Origin: an uncultured Bacteroidales bacterium
GTDB lineage: Bacteria; Bacteroidota; Bacteroidia; Bacteroidales; Bacteroidaceae
Length of the DNA stretch: 9,454 nt
Reading direction: 5' to 3'
NCBI GenBank assembly: GCA_945837185.1
Contig: CAMAMZ010000074.1
Coordinates: 1 to 9,454 of the forward strand
Positions 1 to 7,471 of this stretch are shown here, piece after piece. A model generated the notes under the pieces. That model saw only the letters and a list, made by a program, of their open reading frames with translations. It was not told the DNA's origin and ran no database searches. Within the stretch, counting starts at the first letter, position 1, and every line of letters starts with the position of its first letter. A program made the position numbers and the translations under genes.

Positions 1-291
1 TCCTTGGAATGACCAGTGCTTCAAACTGTCTAAACAGATTTGTTGCATTTTTCCCGGATAAATATATATATTGTTGGAGCGGTGTTTGCTATATATAAGC
101 GCATACCCGGGTTCCCCCATCAATTGCAGGGAAGCCTTTCCATTCCGAAGTGGCAATACATACAAGGAATCGGCAAATGAAATCTGGAGTTCCTTACAGG
201 TACTATCCTTGATGTGGAATTGGGTTTGAGCAGAGATGGCCCCCCCTCCGAACAAGCAGAGGAAGGGCACGAGAGAGAGAAAGAGTCGCAT
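1..291 (-). CDS. Exported protein, N-terminal part only; possible TlpA-like thioredoxin family
   Basis: My own translation from the ATG at 289-291 gives 97 codons with no stop before the window edge, so the C-terminal part is missing. The protein begins MRLFLSLVPFLCLFGGGAISA, a clear Sec signal peptide with likely cleavage after ISA (residue 21) and no lipobox cysteine. The mature part is rich in beta-strand patterns and contains NNIYIYPGKMQQICLD (about residues 73-88). This resembles the 'Y-x-x-PG-(D/K)-x-hydrophobic' segment in the N-terminal domain of Bacteroidota TlpA/DUF4369-type thioredoxins. The start lies 2 bases after the stop of the PKD-like gene, with no Shine-Dalgarno sequence, so translation is probably coupled. 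TlpA-like genes often follow SusC/SusD/DUF4843/PKD-like genes, which supports the guess. The CXXC active site would be outside the window, so the family call is tentative although the gene itself is well supported. Confidence 0.6.
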   Translation of the reverse strand, partial: MRLFLSLVPFLCLFGGGAISAQTQFHIKDSTCKELQISFADSLYVLPLRNGKASLQLMGEPGYALIYSKHRSNNIYIYPGKMQQICLDSLKHWSFQG

Positions 292-293
292 GA

Positions 294-1856
294 TTATGAT
301 CCGTATTTCGGGAAGTTATAATCCATATCCAATATCTTGCCAAAACCATCGAACACCTTTTCAGAGGCCATGTCTATCGTACCGTTGCTCGGGTTCACAT
401 AGTACATGTATACCTTGCCTTCGCCAGTCGTCTCATTATAGGTAGACAATACCAACACCTTGTTATTATATGGGTGTGAAGTGAAACGGTTCCAGCCCGT
501 ACTTACACAAGGCTTTAACAGTTTCATGCCGGTAAGTTTTTCTGCACTGTTTGCCACCGTGTACAGCTTCTTGCCGGTTTTTGTTCCATTATAGTCAAAC
601 AGATAGATGTCTTTTTCTGTAGCATAATAGAATACTGTACCCAAGTCGCCAACGGCAAAGAATTTGGCATCGTTGATTTCAGGACAATCAATCGCGCTGT
701 ATTTGGCTTTATCCATGTTGTTGCGACTGTTGTCGAAGTCGAACGAGCACAGATAGTTCTCATGGGTAGTCCAGTCTTCAAACAATCCATAATCAAGGTT
801 GTTGAAGCCCGTGTCCATAAATCTCAGCGAGGCATGCATGTCCTTCATGTCGAACACATTGCCAGAGGCCGTGTCATACATTTCGCGCAAAATCCAGTCG
901 TTAGAAGAACCTGAGTTGTTCTTGGAAACATACAAGAACCTGCCATGCAACTCATCGTATACCAAAGCCATGAAATAATCAAAATAGCGTGGGGCATAAG
1001 GAGCAGCCTTATAGGTCAGTCCCTCGGTGGTGATAGGCTCAACATAAGTCGTGAATCCCATGGAGCCAATACAGCTATAAAGGTAGAAACGGCCATTGGA
1101 AATCAACGCATCAAAACCGTAACGTCCCGGACTAAACCAGTAATGCCAGAAAATGTAGCCTTCCGGATGCCAGTCGGTCATATCCGGCATTAATGTCGAC
1201 ATGTCGTACACCTTCTGCATAGTGGTGGCATCTAATCGTGCACCCCCCTTATCGGTAAGGATAACCACATTCTGATAGCGCAAACTAGTGAAGAAACTGG
1301 CAATCTTCACGCCTTTGCCATCTAAAGGCTCCCCATTGATGGATTCGTACACATTATGAAGTACCTTGTCGGAAGTTACTCTTTGAGAGAAAAAAGGAGT
1401 CATGATTAGGTCGAAATCACTCTTGCCTTCTTTTTCATGCAAAACCATCCAACCTTCCGTAATGACACCTTGAACCACCATCTGGATAGACTTATAGGAA
1501 TCTACCAATGTGCGATTGTTGTGACATGTAAGGAGTAGAGTGTAAGAGCCTGGTACTTCCGTAATGTTATACTCAAGGTCTTTTTCTGAGGATATGGTTT
1601 TCTGTTTTTTCACCCCTCCCACTTCGTTCGACCATAAACGCCAACTGTAAGAATAGTCGGCTGCGGTTCCTCCTTCTACCGTTACATTTGTGGGCAAGGT
1701 CAGTGTAGTGAACTGCGTTACGTAAATGGTATCTTTATCAACTGCGATATCCACCTTGGCCAATTGCGAATAGTCATAATTGCCCTCATCGTCATAGCAT
1801 GCCGATACAATAGCCGCTATAATCCATGCACATATAGGAAATAATCTTTTCATCAT
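294..1856 (-). CDS. PKD-like family surface lipoprotein
   Basis: This 520-residue lipoprotein has a signal peptide ending in the lipobox V17-S18-A19-C20. The cysteine is followed by YDDEGNYDYS, an acidic stretch of the kind that marks surface-exposed Bacteroidota lipoproteins. Residues of about 33-129 look like a PKD/Ig-type beta sandwich (YSYSWRLWS near 68-76, GSYTLLLTCHN near 103-113). The segment GWMVLHEKEGKSDFDLI starts at 134 and is characteristic of the Bacteroidota 'PKD-like family' (Pfam PKD_2, as I recall it). The remaining 370 or so residues contain repeated aromatic-rich beta segments that may form a propeller-like domain, which is inference. It follows the DUF4843 gene by 23 bases. 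The likely role is an accessory surface lipoprotein of the SusC/SusD complex that helps capture substrate. The second Met (codon 2) is an equally possible start. No enzymatic motif is visible. Confidence 0.85.
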   Translation of the reverse strand: MMKRLFPICAWIIAAIVSACYDDEGNYDYSQLAKVDIAVDKDTIYVTQFTTLTLPTNVTVEGGTAADYSYSWRLWSNEVGGVKKQKTISSEKDLEYNITEVPGSYTLLLTCHNNRTLVDSYKSIQMVVQGVITEGWMVLHEKEGKSDFDLIMTPFFSQRVTSDKVLHNVYESINGEPLDGKGVKIASFFTSLRYQNVVILTDKGGARLDATTMQKVYDMSTLMPDMTDWHPEGYIFWHYWFSPGRYGFDALISNGRFYLYSCIGSMGFTTYVEPITTEGLTYKAAPYAPRYFDYFMALVYDELHGRFLYVSKNNSGSSNDWILREMYDTASGNVFDMKDMHASLRFMDTGFNNLDYGLFEDWTTHENYLCSFDFDNSRNNMDKAKYSAIDCPEINDAKFFAVGDLGTVFYYATEKDIYLFDYNGTKTGKKLYTVANSAEKLTGMKLLKPCVSTGWNRFTSHPYNNKVLVLSTYNETTGEGKVYMYYVNPSNGTIDMASEKVFDGFGKILDMDYNFPKYGS

Positions 1857-1879
1857 GTTCTCTGTCTTTTATTACGTTG

Positions 1880-2563
1880 TTAGAATGTAATGACCATGCC
1901 GTGTTCATCCTTTAAAGGATCACCCGGATGCGCTTTGTTGTATTCATACAAGGCATTAATCAATACCCCTTTCCAGTGAATCTGTTCCGATGCACTCCAT
2001 TGGTTGTAATCGGTAGCAACCCCCGTGTGTAAGATCACAAATTCATGTTTCACCCGACTATAGTCACCAAATATCCAGCCGTTGGGTGTTGTCAGTTCAT
2101 TGGTGACAACAATTCGGAAGATGTTGCTGTTGACAGGTGCTGCAGTGAAGTTCTCGTTAGAAACTAATTTGAGGGCTATGGTCACGTCCTCGCCCTTTAC
2201 CCTTTCGGTCTTGTGCAGCCTCACCTTTAATGTTCCGCTAATCTGGTCGGCGGGAATCTCGCACGACTCAATGTTGTAGTCTTCAGAGGTGGCTGTTGTC
2301 CCGTCTTGCATCACCTCAATGTCAACGATACGGTTTTGATGCCATGTTGTGCCAATGAGCTGTAAGGGGATTTCCACCAGTCCCGATTCTCCGTCTCCTA
2401 TCTCTGGATGTAGTCCAAACGAATAAACCAAACTGTCACAGTTGGCAGTATAAACGAAACGAACAGATGCCATGTTGGTATCATATTTCAGATAGTCGTC
2501 TTTGCTGCAGCATGTCAGGGTGGCAACAAGTGCACATGCCCATACTATATTTAACCATTTCAT
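1880..2563 (-). CDS. DUF4843 family lipoprotein
   Basis: This 227-residue lipoprotein has a signal peptide ending in TLTCC, and C18 or C19 is the acylated residue. The following SKDD fits the surface-export signal of Bacteroidota lipoproteins. SVRFVY (33-38), SLVYSFGLHP (44-53), a repeated beta-sandwich pattern up to about residue 155, and GDYSRVKHEF (166-175) match what I know of the DUF4843 family, whose members are almost always encoded beside SusC/SusD and PKD-like proteins. No catalytic residues are known for the family. A role as a surface accessory subunit of the transporter is inferred from gene order. The gene starts 17 bases after susD and has a strong Shine-Dalgarno sequence, unlike its neighbours. 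The length is typical, and there is no sign of frameshift or truncation. Confidence 0.88.
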   Translation of the reverse strand: MKWLNIVWACALVATLTCCSKDDYLKYDTNMASVRFVYTANCDSLVYSFGLHPEIGDGESGLVEIPLQLIGTTWHQNRIVDIEVMQDGTTATSEDYNIESCEIPADQISGTLKVRLHKTERVKGEDVTIALKLVSNENFTAAPVNSNIFRIVVTNELTTPNGWIFGDYSRVKHEFVILHTGVATDYNQWSASEQIHWKGVLINALYEYNKAHPGDPLKDEHGMVITF

Positions 2564-2572
2564 ATATTAATT

Positions 2573-2578
2573 CTCCTT
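2573..2578 (-). promoter_or_regulatory. Strong Shine-Dalgarno site of the DUF4843 gene
   Basis: The minus strand reads AAGGAG here, 9 bases before the ATG at 2561-2563. Strong Shine-Dalgarno sequences are uncommon in Bacteroidota, and I see none before susD or the downstream genes. This one supports the chosen start and suggests independent translation initiation inside the operon. Confidence 0.6.
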
Positions 2579-2580
2579 AC

Positions 2581-4011
2581 TTAATTTCTGTCTCCATAAT
2601 CTTTTTCCTGGTCAGGCATTGGAAGCACGTAGTAGGCTTTGCTGAACGGAACCACCACATTGGGAAGGGTGTCGAGGTCTTTGCGTTTGCAATAGAAAAA
2701 CCATTGTCCCTCACCAATAAACTCCTTGCGGTATTCTTTTCCAATAATGTCTTGCACATTCTCATCGCTCACTTCATTAGCCGACAGCATGCTGGAAGCG
2801 TCAAAGCCACGATGTTCGCGCAAGGTGTTAATGTAGTATATGGCATCCTCTTTGGGTGAACACTCAGCAGCAATCAGCCACAACTCACTTTGGCGAAGGA
2901 GTGGTTGGCGGTTGTTATAGTCTTCTGCCACCTGCCATAGTTTGGTGCTTCCCACATAAGTGCCTTTCAGTGCGGTGAAATAATAGTTATAGCGCCAGTC
3001 AAAGCCATATAACGAGGTTTCAAATATCTCGTCGCAAACAGCCGGACTCATGAGGAGCAGGTTGCCGGTAGATGTTTCAGCACCTTCCTTCAAGTAGGTG
3101 TTTGTAAGCGATTCCAACTTGGTGTTGTTCAACATGAAGATACACTCTGAGGTAAAGATGCCATCGCGCAAATCTCGGATGGAGGTTACTACTTTACCAC
3201 TCTCAACCCATGGGAATTGCTGCGATTGTATCACTTCCTTGGCACATGCCAATGCCTGTGTTTTATCATTTTTGAACAAGTAAGCTCTTGCCAACAACGC
3301 ACGCACGGCATAATAGTTAAGGTGGAAGGTACGTGTGCCTAAGAAGGTTGAGTTTTCACCGGTGCAAATAGGGTCGGTGTCGCGCAACAATGTTGAGGCC
3401 TTCTCTAAATCACCTATTACATAGTCGATGGTCTGGGCAACAGTCGACAAGGGTGTAACTTCTTTTGAGATGCTTGTCACATACGGAATGGCTTTCTCAT
3501 TGGCGCCACTGGCATAGCTCTTGCCAAAGAGACGCAACAAGTCAAAGTGCAGGAAGGCACGTAAAGCATAAGCTTCTCCTTCAAACACCGACTCCTCGGT
3601 GGCCGACAGCACACCGCGATGTTCCTGTATGCCTTGCAAAAGGATATTCACGTTGGCAATGGTGTTGTACATCTTGCTCCAAATACCATCGATGATGGAA
3701 ATACTGGTAGCGTTGCTGTATTCAAACCGGTTCAGATAATAATAGTTGCCGGTTTCCTGTTCCCATACATATTGTTGGCCCAAAGCATCCATCATGCCGT
3801 AGGTGAGATGGGCTCCATAGAGGTCCTCGGCACATAGGGCAGTGTATACGCCTGTAAGCTGATCTTTGAAACCATTCTTGTAACTGAACAGGTCATCATA
3901 TTTAACCTCCGACTCAGGACTCACATCGAGCCAGTCGTGACATGAGCTGCAAAGCAAGGATAGCAATGCTATACCTAATAGCTGTTTTACTGTATTCATT
4001 TTACTCTTCAT
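2581..4011 (-). CDS. susD: SusD/RagB family substrate-binding surface lipoprotein
   Basis: SusD-type proteins sit on the cell surface as lids over a SusC barrel and capture substrate. This 476-residue copy has a signal peptide with acylated C24 (CSSC) followed by HDWLDVSPES, the typical SusD mature start. The N-terminal SusD-like domain contains WSKMYNTIANVNILL (about 111-125) and the TPR helix YALRAFLHFDLLRLFG (148-163). The C-terminal RagB/SusD domain has INTLREHRGF and an EYRKEFIGEGQWFFYCKR segment, and ends with LPMPDQE (463-469), the usual 'P-x-P-x-x-E' motif. It is somewhat shorter than many SusD proteins, and nothing essential seems missing. It begins 12 bases after the susC stop. The ATG at 4009-4011 is used here, but the in-frame ATG four codons later (3997-3999) leaves an equally good signal peptide. 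The symbol denotes the family, not the starch protein. Confidence 0.95.
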   Translation of the reverse strand: MKSKMNTVKQLLGIALLSLLCSSCHDWLDVSPESEVKYDDLFSYKNGFKDQLTGVYTALCAEDLYGAHLTYGMMDALGQQYVWEQETGNYYYLNRFEYSNATSISIIDGIWSKMYNTIANVNILLQGIQEHRGVLSATEESVFEGEAYALRAFLHFDLLRLFGKSYASGANEKAIPYVTSISKEVTPLSTVAQTIDYVIGDLEKASTLLRDTDPICTGENSTFLGTRTFHLNYYAVRALLARAYLFKNDKTQALACAKEVIQSQQFPWVESGKVVTSIRDLRDGIFTSECIFMLNNTKLESLTNTYLKEGAETSTGNLLLMSPAVCDEIFETSLYGFDWRYNYYFTALKGTYVGSTKLWQVAEDYNNRQPLLRQSELWLIAAECSPKEDAIYYINTLREHRGFDASSMLSANEVSDENVQDIIGKEYRKEFIGEGQWFFYCKRKDLDTLPNVVVPFSKAYYVLPMPDQEKDYGDRN

Positions 4012-4023
4012 TTTTCATTGTCG

Positions 4024-7000
4024 TTAGAATGTTGCCTGTAAAGAAAGAGAATAGGTGCGTGCAAACGGATAGGTCAATCCTCTTTCTATTTCAACGGTAG
4101 AAGCCCTAAATATATCGTTCATATAGAAACTTGCCTTCAGTTGTTGGAGGCCCCACCGTTTGATGAAGGTGCAATGCTTGAAATCGTACCCTACATTCAA
4201 GGTGGAGAATTGCAGTTCGTTCAGGTCTTGTACAAAACGTGAACTGGGTTTCGTTGTCTTATAAGCCTTATAGGCAAAGTCAACCACATCACCAGGCTGC
4301 TTCCAGACGGCATTATAAATGCGTTTGTCTACATTCAATCTTACGTCTGCGTTTTCTACACGGTCAACCAATGTCTGGTTATACACCTGTCCTCCAAACT
4401 GGTAATAGAACGACAGGTTGCAGAAAATGCCCCTATAGTCCATATTCAGGCCAAATGTTCCGGTGCATTTGGGCATGGCATCGCCACACACTACTTGGTC
4501 TGCCACATTCCACTCAGTGGTTATATTGCCATCTTTTGTGAGGAATATTTCATCGCCTGTAGCGGGATCAATACCTAAGGAGCGTACAGCCCAAATAGCA
4601 TTCATCGACTGGCCTTCAATATAATGAACCTGGGGCTTGTTCTGTTTGCCCTGCTCCAGTTCCTTGTCCACTTCATCGTTATAGCTCTTGAGCGCATTGG
4701 AAATCTTCTTCAAAGTGTTCTTGTTCCGCGCGATGGAGAAGAAGGCGCTTAAATACTTGTCGTGCTGCACGTCTTGAATGATATGCGTATTGATTTTGAA
4801 TTCGAGACCTTTGTTTTCGGTGCTCCCCAGATTCTCCTTGTAGCTTGTAAAGCCCATGGAGGGAGGAATCGTCAGTGACAGCAGCTGGTCATCGGTCCTT
4901 TGAATGTACCAGTCGAAACGCATGTTCACGCGATTGAACAGAATCATGTCGAATCCGGCATTGTAGTCTTTGGTTTTCTGCCATTTCAACTCATCGTTGG
5001 GAAGGGCCATCAAATAAGAACCAACCCAGTGGTCATAGGCCTGTGAGAGATAGTAGTTGAAGGTGGCCAGTGACTGATAGGCGTTGAAGTTCTGCGAACC
5101 GGTATAACCCATTGATGCTCTTAATTTCAACTGGTTCAACCATGTTACACCTTTCATGAAATGTTCTTTGTGCAAGTTCCAGCCTATACCAGCCGACCAG
5201 AATTGCCCCCATCTGTTCGATTTGCCAAACAGTGAAGAGGCACTGCCACGATAAGAGAAATCGGCCAGATAGCGGTCGTCATAGGAATAGTTCATGGCAC
5301 CTAATACGCTCACCGAGCGACTGACGCTCTCATAGCCGGAGAACGGATTGTTAGGATCTGGTTCCAGACCGGATGTAATAAAGTCGATACGGTCGTTGGG
5401 AAAACCTATCACCTTAAACGACACGCTCTTCGAACGGTTCTCCTGCGCATTCCAACCGGCGTTCAGGTAGATGCCATGTTTCTTGATTTGCAATGAATAG
5501 TTGGCGGTAATATCGGCTGTAAATGAGCTGCTCTCTCCGTTGAGTTTGCTGTAACTGCCTTTTTCAAAGAAACGATCGTCAGAATAGTCCAGGAACATGG
5601 TGTGTGAAGCGGGGTAAAAGTCTTCACGGTTGTTTTCTGTTTTGGAGAGTCCTAAGCGTCCCATCAATTTCAAAGTGGGGAGCACCTGCCATTCTACATA
5701 CAGGTTATCGGTAAGACTGGTGTACTTACTGAAATTCTTTGTGCCAATGGTGGCGTTCCATAAGGGGTTGCCTTTGGTGATACCCACAAGACCTCCACCT
5801 CCTGTAGAACCGGCAATTTGCTTGATGTTGCCCTGCTCATCATAAGGACTCCAATAAGGATTGAGTTCCACGTAATCAGAGAAAGAGCCATAGGGAGAGT
5901 CGTCGGAACGATTTAAAGTAGTGCTGAACTGGTTGCGGAACATCAAGTTCTTGTAGCGATAGGACAAGGTGAATCCTCCTGTGAAGGTTTTACGGTCAGA
6001 CCCTTTCATCACACCGCTGATGTCGTTGTACAGCAGGTCGACACCATAACGCAGGCGGTTGTCGCCACCTTCCATATAAACAGAGTGGCGATGGCCTACG
6101 CCTGTTCTTAGCGGCTGAGCCAACCAGTCGGTGTTCACCCCTTTGGCTATTTGTGCCTGTATGCTATTCAGATATTGCTCCCAGAACCAAGGGTCGGCAT
6201 ATTCTCCGTGTGCTTTGTCAACTTCAAACTTCTCTTGCGCATTACATAAGTTATAGCCTGTAAGGTCGGGAATCGTTAGGTTCAAATCCCCTTTATAAGT
6301 GATGCGGAGTTTTCCTGCTTCTGGCTTTCGTGTTTCAATCACCACAACACCATTGGCAGCCTTGGAGCCATAGATGGCTTTGGCTGCAGCGTCTTTCAAT
6401 AATACAACAGTTTCCACACGGTTCATATCCAAATCATACACGGTGGTCATATCGGCCTCAAAACCATCCAAGATAAACAAAGGCTGGTTGGGGTTGCCGT
6501 TGTAAGTGCCGTCAAGACTGGCAATGGACTGTTGGCCTCTCATTTGGATTTGGGGCATGGTGTTAGGGTCGGAACCCAGGTCCATGTTTTCAACAATCTT
6601 AAAGGAGGGGTCAATGTTCCGCAGGTTTTCTAAAAGGTTTTTGCTTCCATTGCGCATAAGTTCATCTTTGCGGATTACGGTAGCAGAACCTGTGAAGCTT
6701 TCTTTCTTGCGTTCAAAGATACCGTTAACAACCACTTCCTTGAGATTGTTGGAATCTTCGTTCATTCTGATAACCAGTCTTTGCTCGCTATGTTGGGCGC
6801 TGAACTTGTATACCACATCATTCATGCCAATGAACGAGAAGGTGACATCGGTCCAATTGTCCTTTTTCACCTTGATGGTAAAATGTCCGGCGTCATTACT
6901 GATGCCAATAGGGTTGCCACCCACGATGATAGATACACCAGGTAAAGGGTTCCCGTCGCTATCTGTTACCGTACCACCTAACGTAACGGTACCGTCATGA

Positions 7001-7344
7001 TTGGCAGACTTTTCTTCCTTTTCTTGCTTGACAATCATCACAAAACGTCCGCTCACAGAATAGGAAAGGGGCAAGCCCTCCAACAGTTGCGACATGGCAT
7101 CTTCAATGGTACGCACATTGATAGTCTTGGTAATCTTATACTTACTCACCAAATCCACAGAATAGGAAAAAACATAGCCCGATGTCTTTTCCAGTTGCTT
7201 CAATACAGTAGGAAGCGGTAGCTCAATAATCTCTTTCTCAAAAGTCCATCCTTTACGTTGGGCAAAGGCTGTACTGCTCGTCAACGGAGCGAAAAGGAAC
7301 AATGCTACCAGCAATAATAGAATCTTTTGTTTTCTTAGTTCCAT
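4024..7344 (-). CDS. susC: SusC/RagA family TonB-dependent outer-membrane transporter with STN signalling domain
   Basis: This 1106-residue protein imports substrate across the outer membrane using TonB energy, paired with SusD. In order it has a signal peptide (about 1-29, AFA before Q29) and an STN domain (about 36-106, from FEKEIIELPLPTVLKQL to GRFVMIVKQ). Next come a carboxypeptidase-regulatory-like domain (about 120-192, GGTVTDSDGNPLPGVSIIV), a possible TonB box around LKEVVV (201-206), and a plug domain (about 210-340) with the SusC hallmark IYGSKAANGVVVIETRKP (324-341). The rest is a 22-strand-type barrel ending in YSLSLQATF, a normal beta-signal with terminal Phe. The STN domain marks it as a signal-transducing transporter that talks to a FecR protein, and such a gene lies directly upstream. 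The ATG is preceded by AAAGGA with a 5-base spacer, inside a long potential hairpin. The symbol is a family name; the substrate is unknown. Confidence 0.97.
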   Translation of the reverse strand: MELRKQKILLLLVALFLFAPLTSSTAFAQRKGWTFEKEIIELPLPTVLKQLEKTSGYVFSYSVDLVSKYKITKTINVRTIEDAMSQLLEGLPLSYSVSGRFVMIVKQEKEEKSANHDGTVTLGGTVTDSDGNPLPGVSIIVGGNPIGISNDAGHFTIKVKKDNWTDVTFSFIGMNDVVYKFSAQHSEQRLVIRMNEDSNNLKEVVVNGIFERKKESFTGSATVIRKDELMRNGSKNLLENLRNIDPSFKIVENMDLGSDPNTMPQIQMRGQQSIASLDGTYNGNPNQPLFILDGFEADMTTVYDLDMNRVETVVLLKDAAAKAIYGSKAANGVVVIETRKPEAGKLRITYKGDLNLTIPDLTGYNLCNAQEKFEVDKAHGEYADPWFWEQYLNSIQAQIAKGVNTDWLAQPLRTGVGHRHSVYMEGGDNRLRYGVDLLYNDISGVMKGSDRKTFTGGFTLSYRYKNLMFRNQFSTTLNRSDDSPYGSFSDYVELNPYWSPYDEQGNIKQIAGSTGGGGLVGITKGNPLWNATIGTKNFSKYTSLTDNLYVEWQVLPTLKLMGRLGLSKTENNREDFYPASHTMFLDYSDDRFFEKGSYSKLNGESSSFTADITANYSLQIKKHGIYLNAGWNAQENRSKSVSFKVIGFPNDRIDFITSGLEPDPNNPFSGYESVSRSVSVLGAMNYSYDDRYLADFSYRGSASSLFGKSNRWGQFWSAGIGWNLHKEHFMKGVTWLNQLKLRASMGYTGSQNFNAYQSLATFNYYLSQAYDHWVGSYLMALPNDELKWQKTKDYNAGFDMILFNRVNMRFDWYIQRTDDQLLSLTIPPSMGFTSYKENLGSTENKGLEFKINTHIIQDVQHDKYLSAFFSIARNKNTLKKISNALKSYNDEVDKELEQGKQNKPQVHYIEGQSMNAIWAVRSLGIDPATGDEIFLTKDGNITTEWNVADQVVCGDAMPKCTGTFGLNMDYRGIFCNLSFYYQFGGQVYNQTLVDRVENADVRLNVDKRIYNAVWKQPGDVVDFAYKAYKTTKPSSRFVQDLNELQFSTLNVGYDFKHCTFIKRWGLQQLKASFYMNDIFRASTVEIERGLTYPFARTYSLSLQATF

Positions 7345-7346
7345 AC

Positions 7347-7417
7347 TATTCCTTTAATTTATTAAACATTATGACATAGATTTTTGTAATCTGTGTTAAT
7401 GTCGTGTTAAAGGAATA
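7347..7417 (-). promoter_or_regulatory. Nested inverted repeat in the susC leader that pairs with its ribosome-binding site
   Basis: Three inverted-repeat stems are nested. The outer stem is 7347-7357 with 7407-7417, 11 bp and perfect. The middle stem is 7366-7371 with 7397-7402, 6 bp and perfect. The inner stem is 7374-7382 with 7388-7396, 9 bp with one mismatch and a 5-base loop. In the mRNA the right arm of the outer stem contains AAAGGA (7350-7355), the Shine-Dalgarno-like sequence 5 bases before the susC ATG, so folding would hide it. No U-run follows, so it is not an intrinsic terminator. It may be a translational switch, or the same symmetry may serve as a DNA operator. That it is transcribed is inferred, because the start site is not known. 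Confidence 0.55.
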
Positions 7418-7434
7418 AAAGTGGAACTTAAAAT

Positions 7435-7444
7435 CAAAATTTTG
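7435..7444. repeat. 10-bp perfect palindrome in the fecR-susC gap
   Basis: CAAAATTTTG is a perfect palindrome between the fecR stop and the susC leader hairpin. In this A/T-rich gap it could arise by chance. Its TTTG half on the plus strand is also the -35-like element of the possible antisense promoter. Confidence 0.35.
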
Positions 7445-7471
7445 TTAGCTTTCGGTAGAATATTACTTTTG
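7441..7471 (+). promoter_or_regulatory. Possible rightward promoter antisense to the fecR 3' end
   Basis: On the plus strand TTTG (7441-7444) is followed after 19 bases by TACTTTTG (7464-7471). Together these match the Bacteroides housekeeping promoter pattern, TTTG near -33 and TAnnTTTG near -7. Transcription would start around 7478 and run antisense to fecR. Part of the -7 match is also the last fecR codons, so the similarity could be accidental. Confidence 0.3.

Noticed and set aside
6506..7000. 164-residue plus-strand open frame inside susC
   Set aside because: It is fully antisense to the plug and carboxypeptidase-like domains of SusC, and its low-complexity Ser/Leu text has no family features.
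7347..7417. The susC leader hairpin as a rho-independent terminator between fecR and susC
   Set aside because: The stems are A/T-rich, and on the minus strand the structure is followed by the susC start codon and not a U-run.
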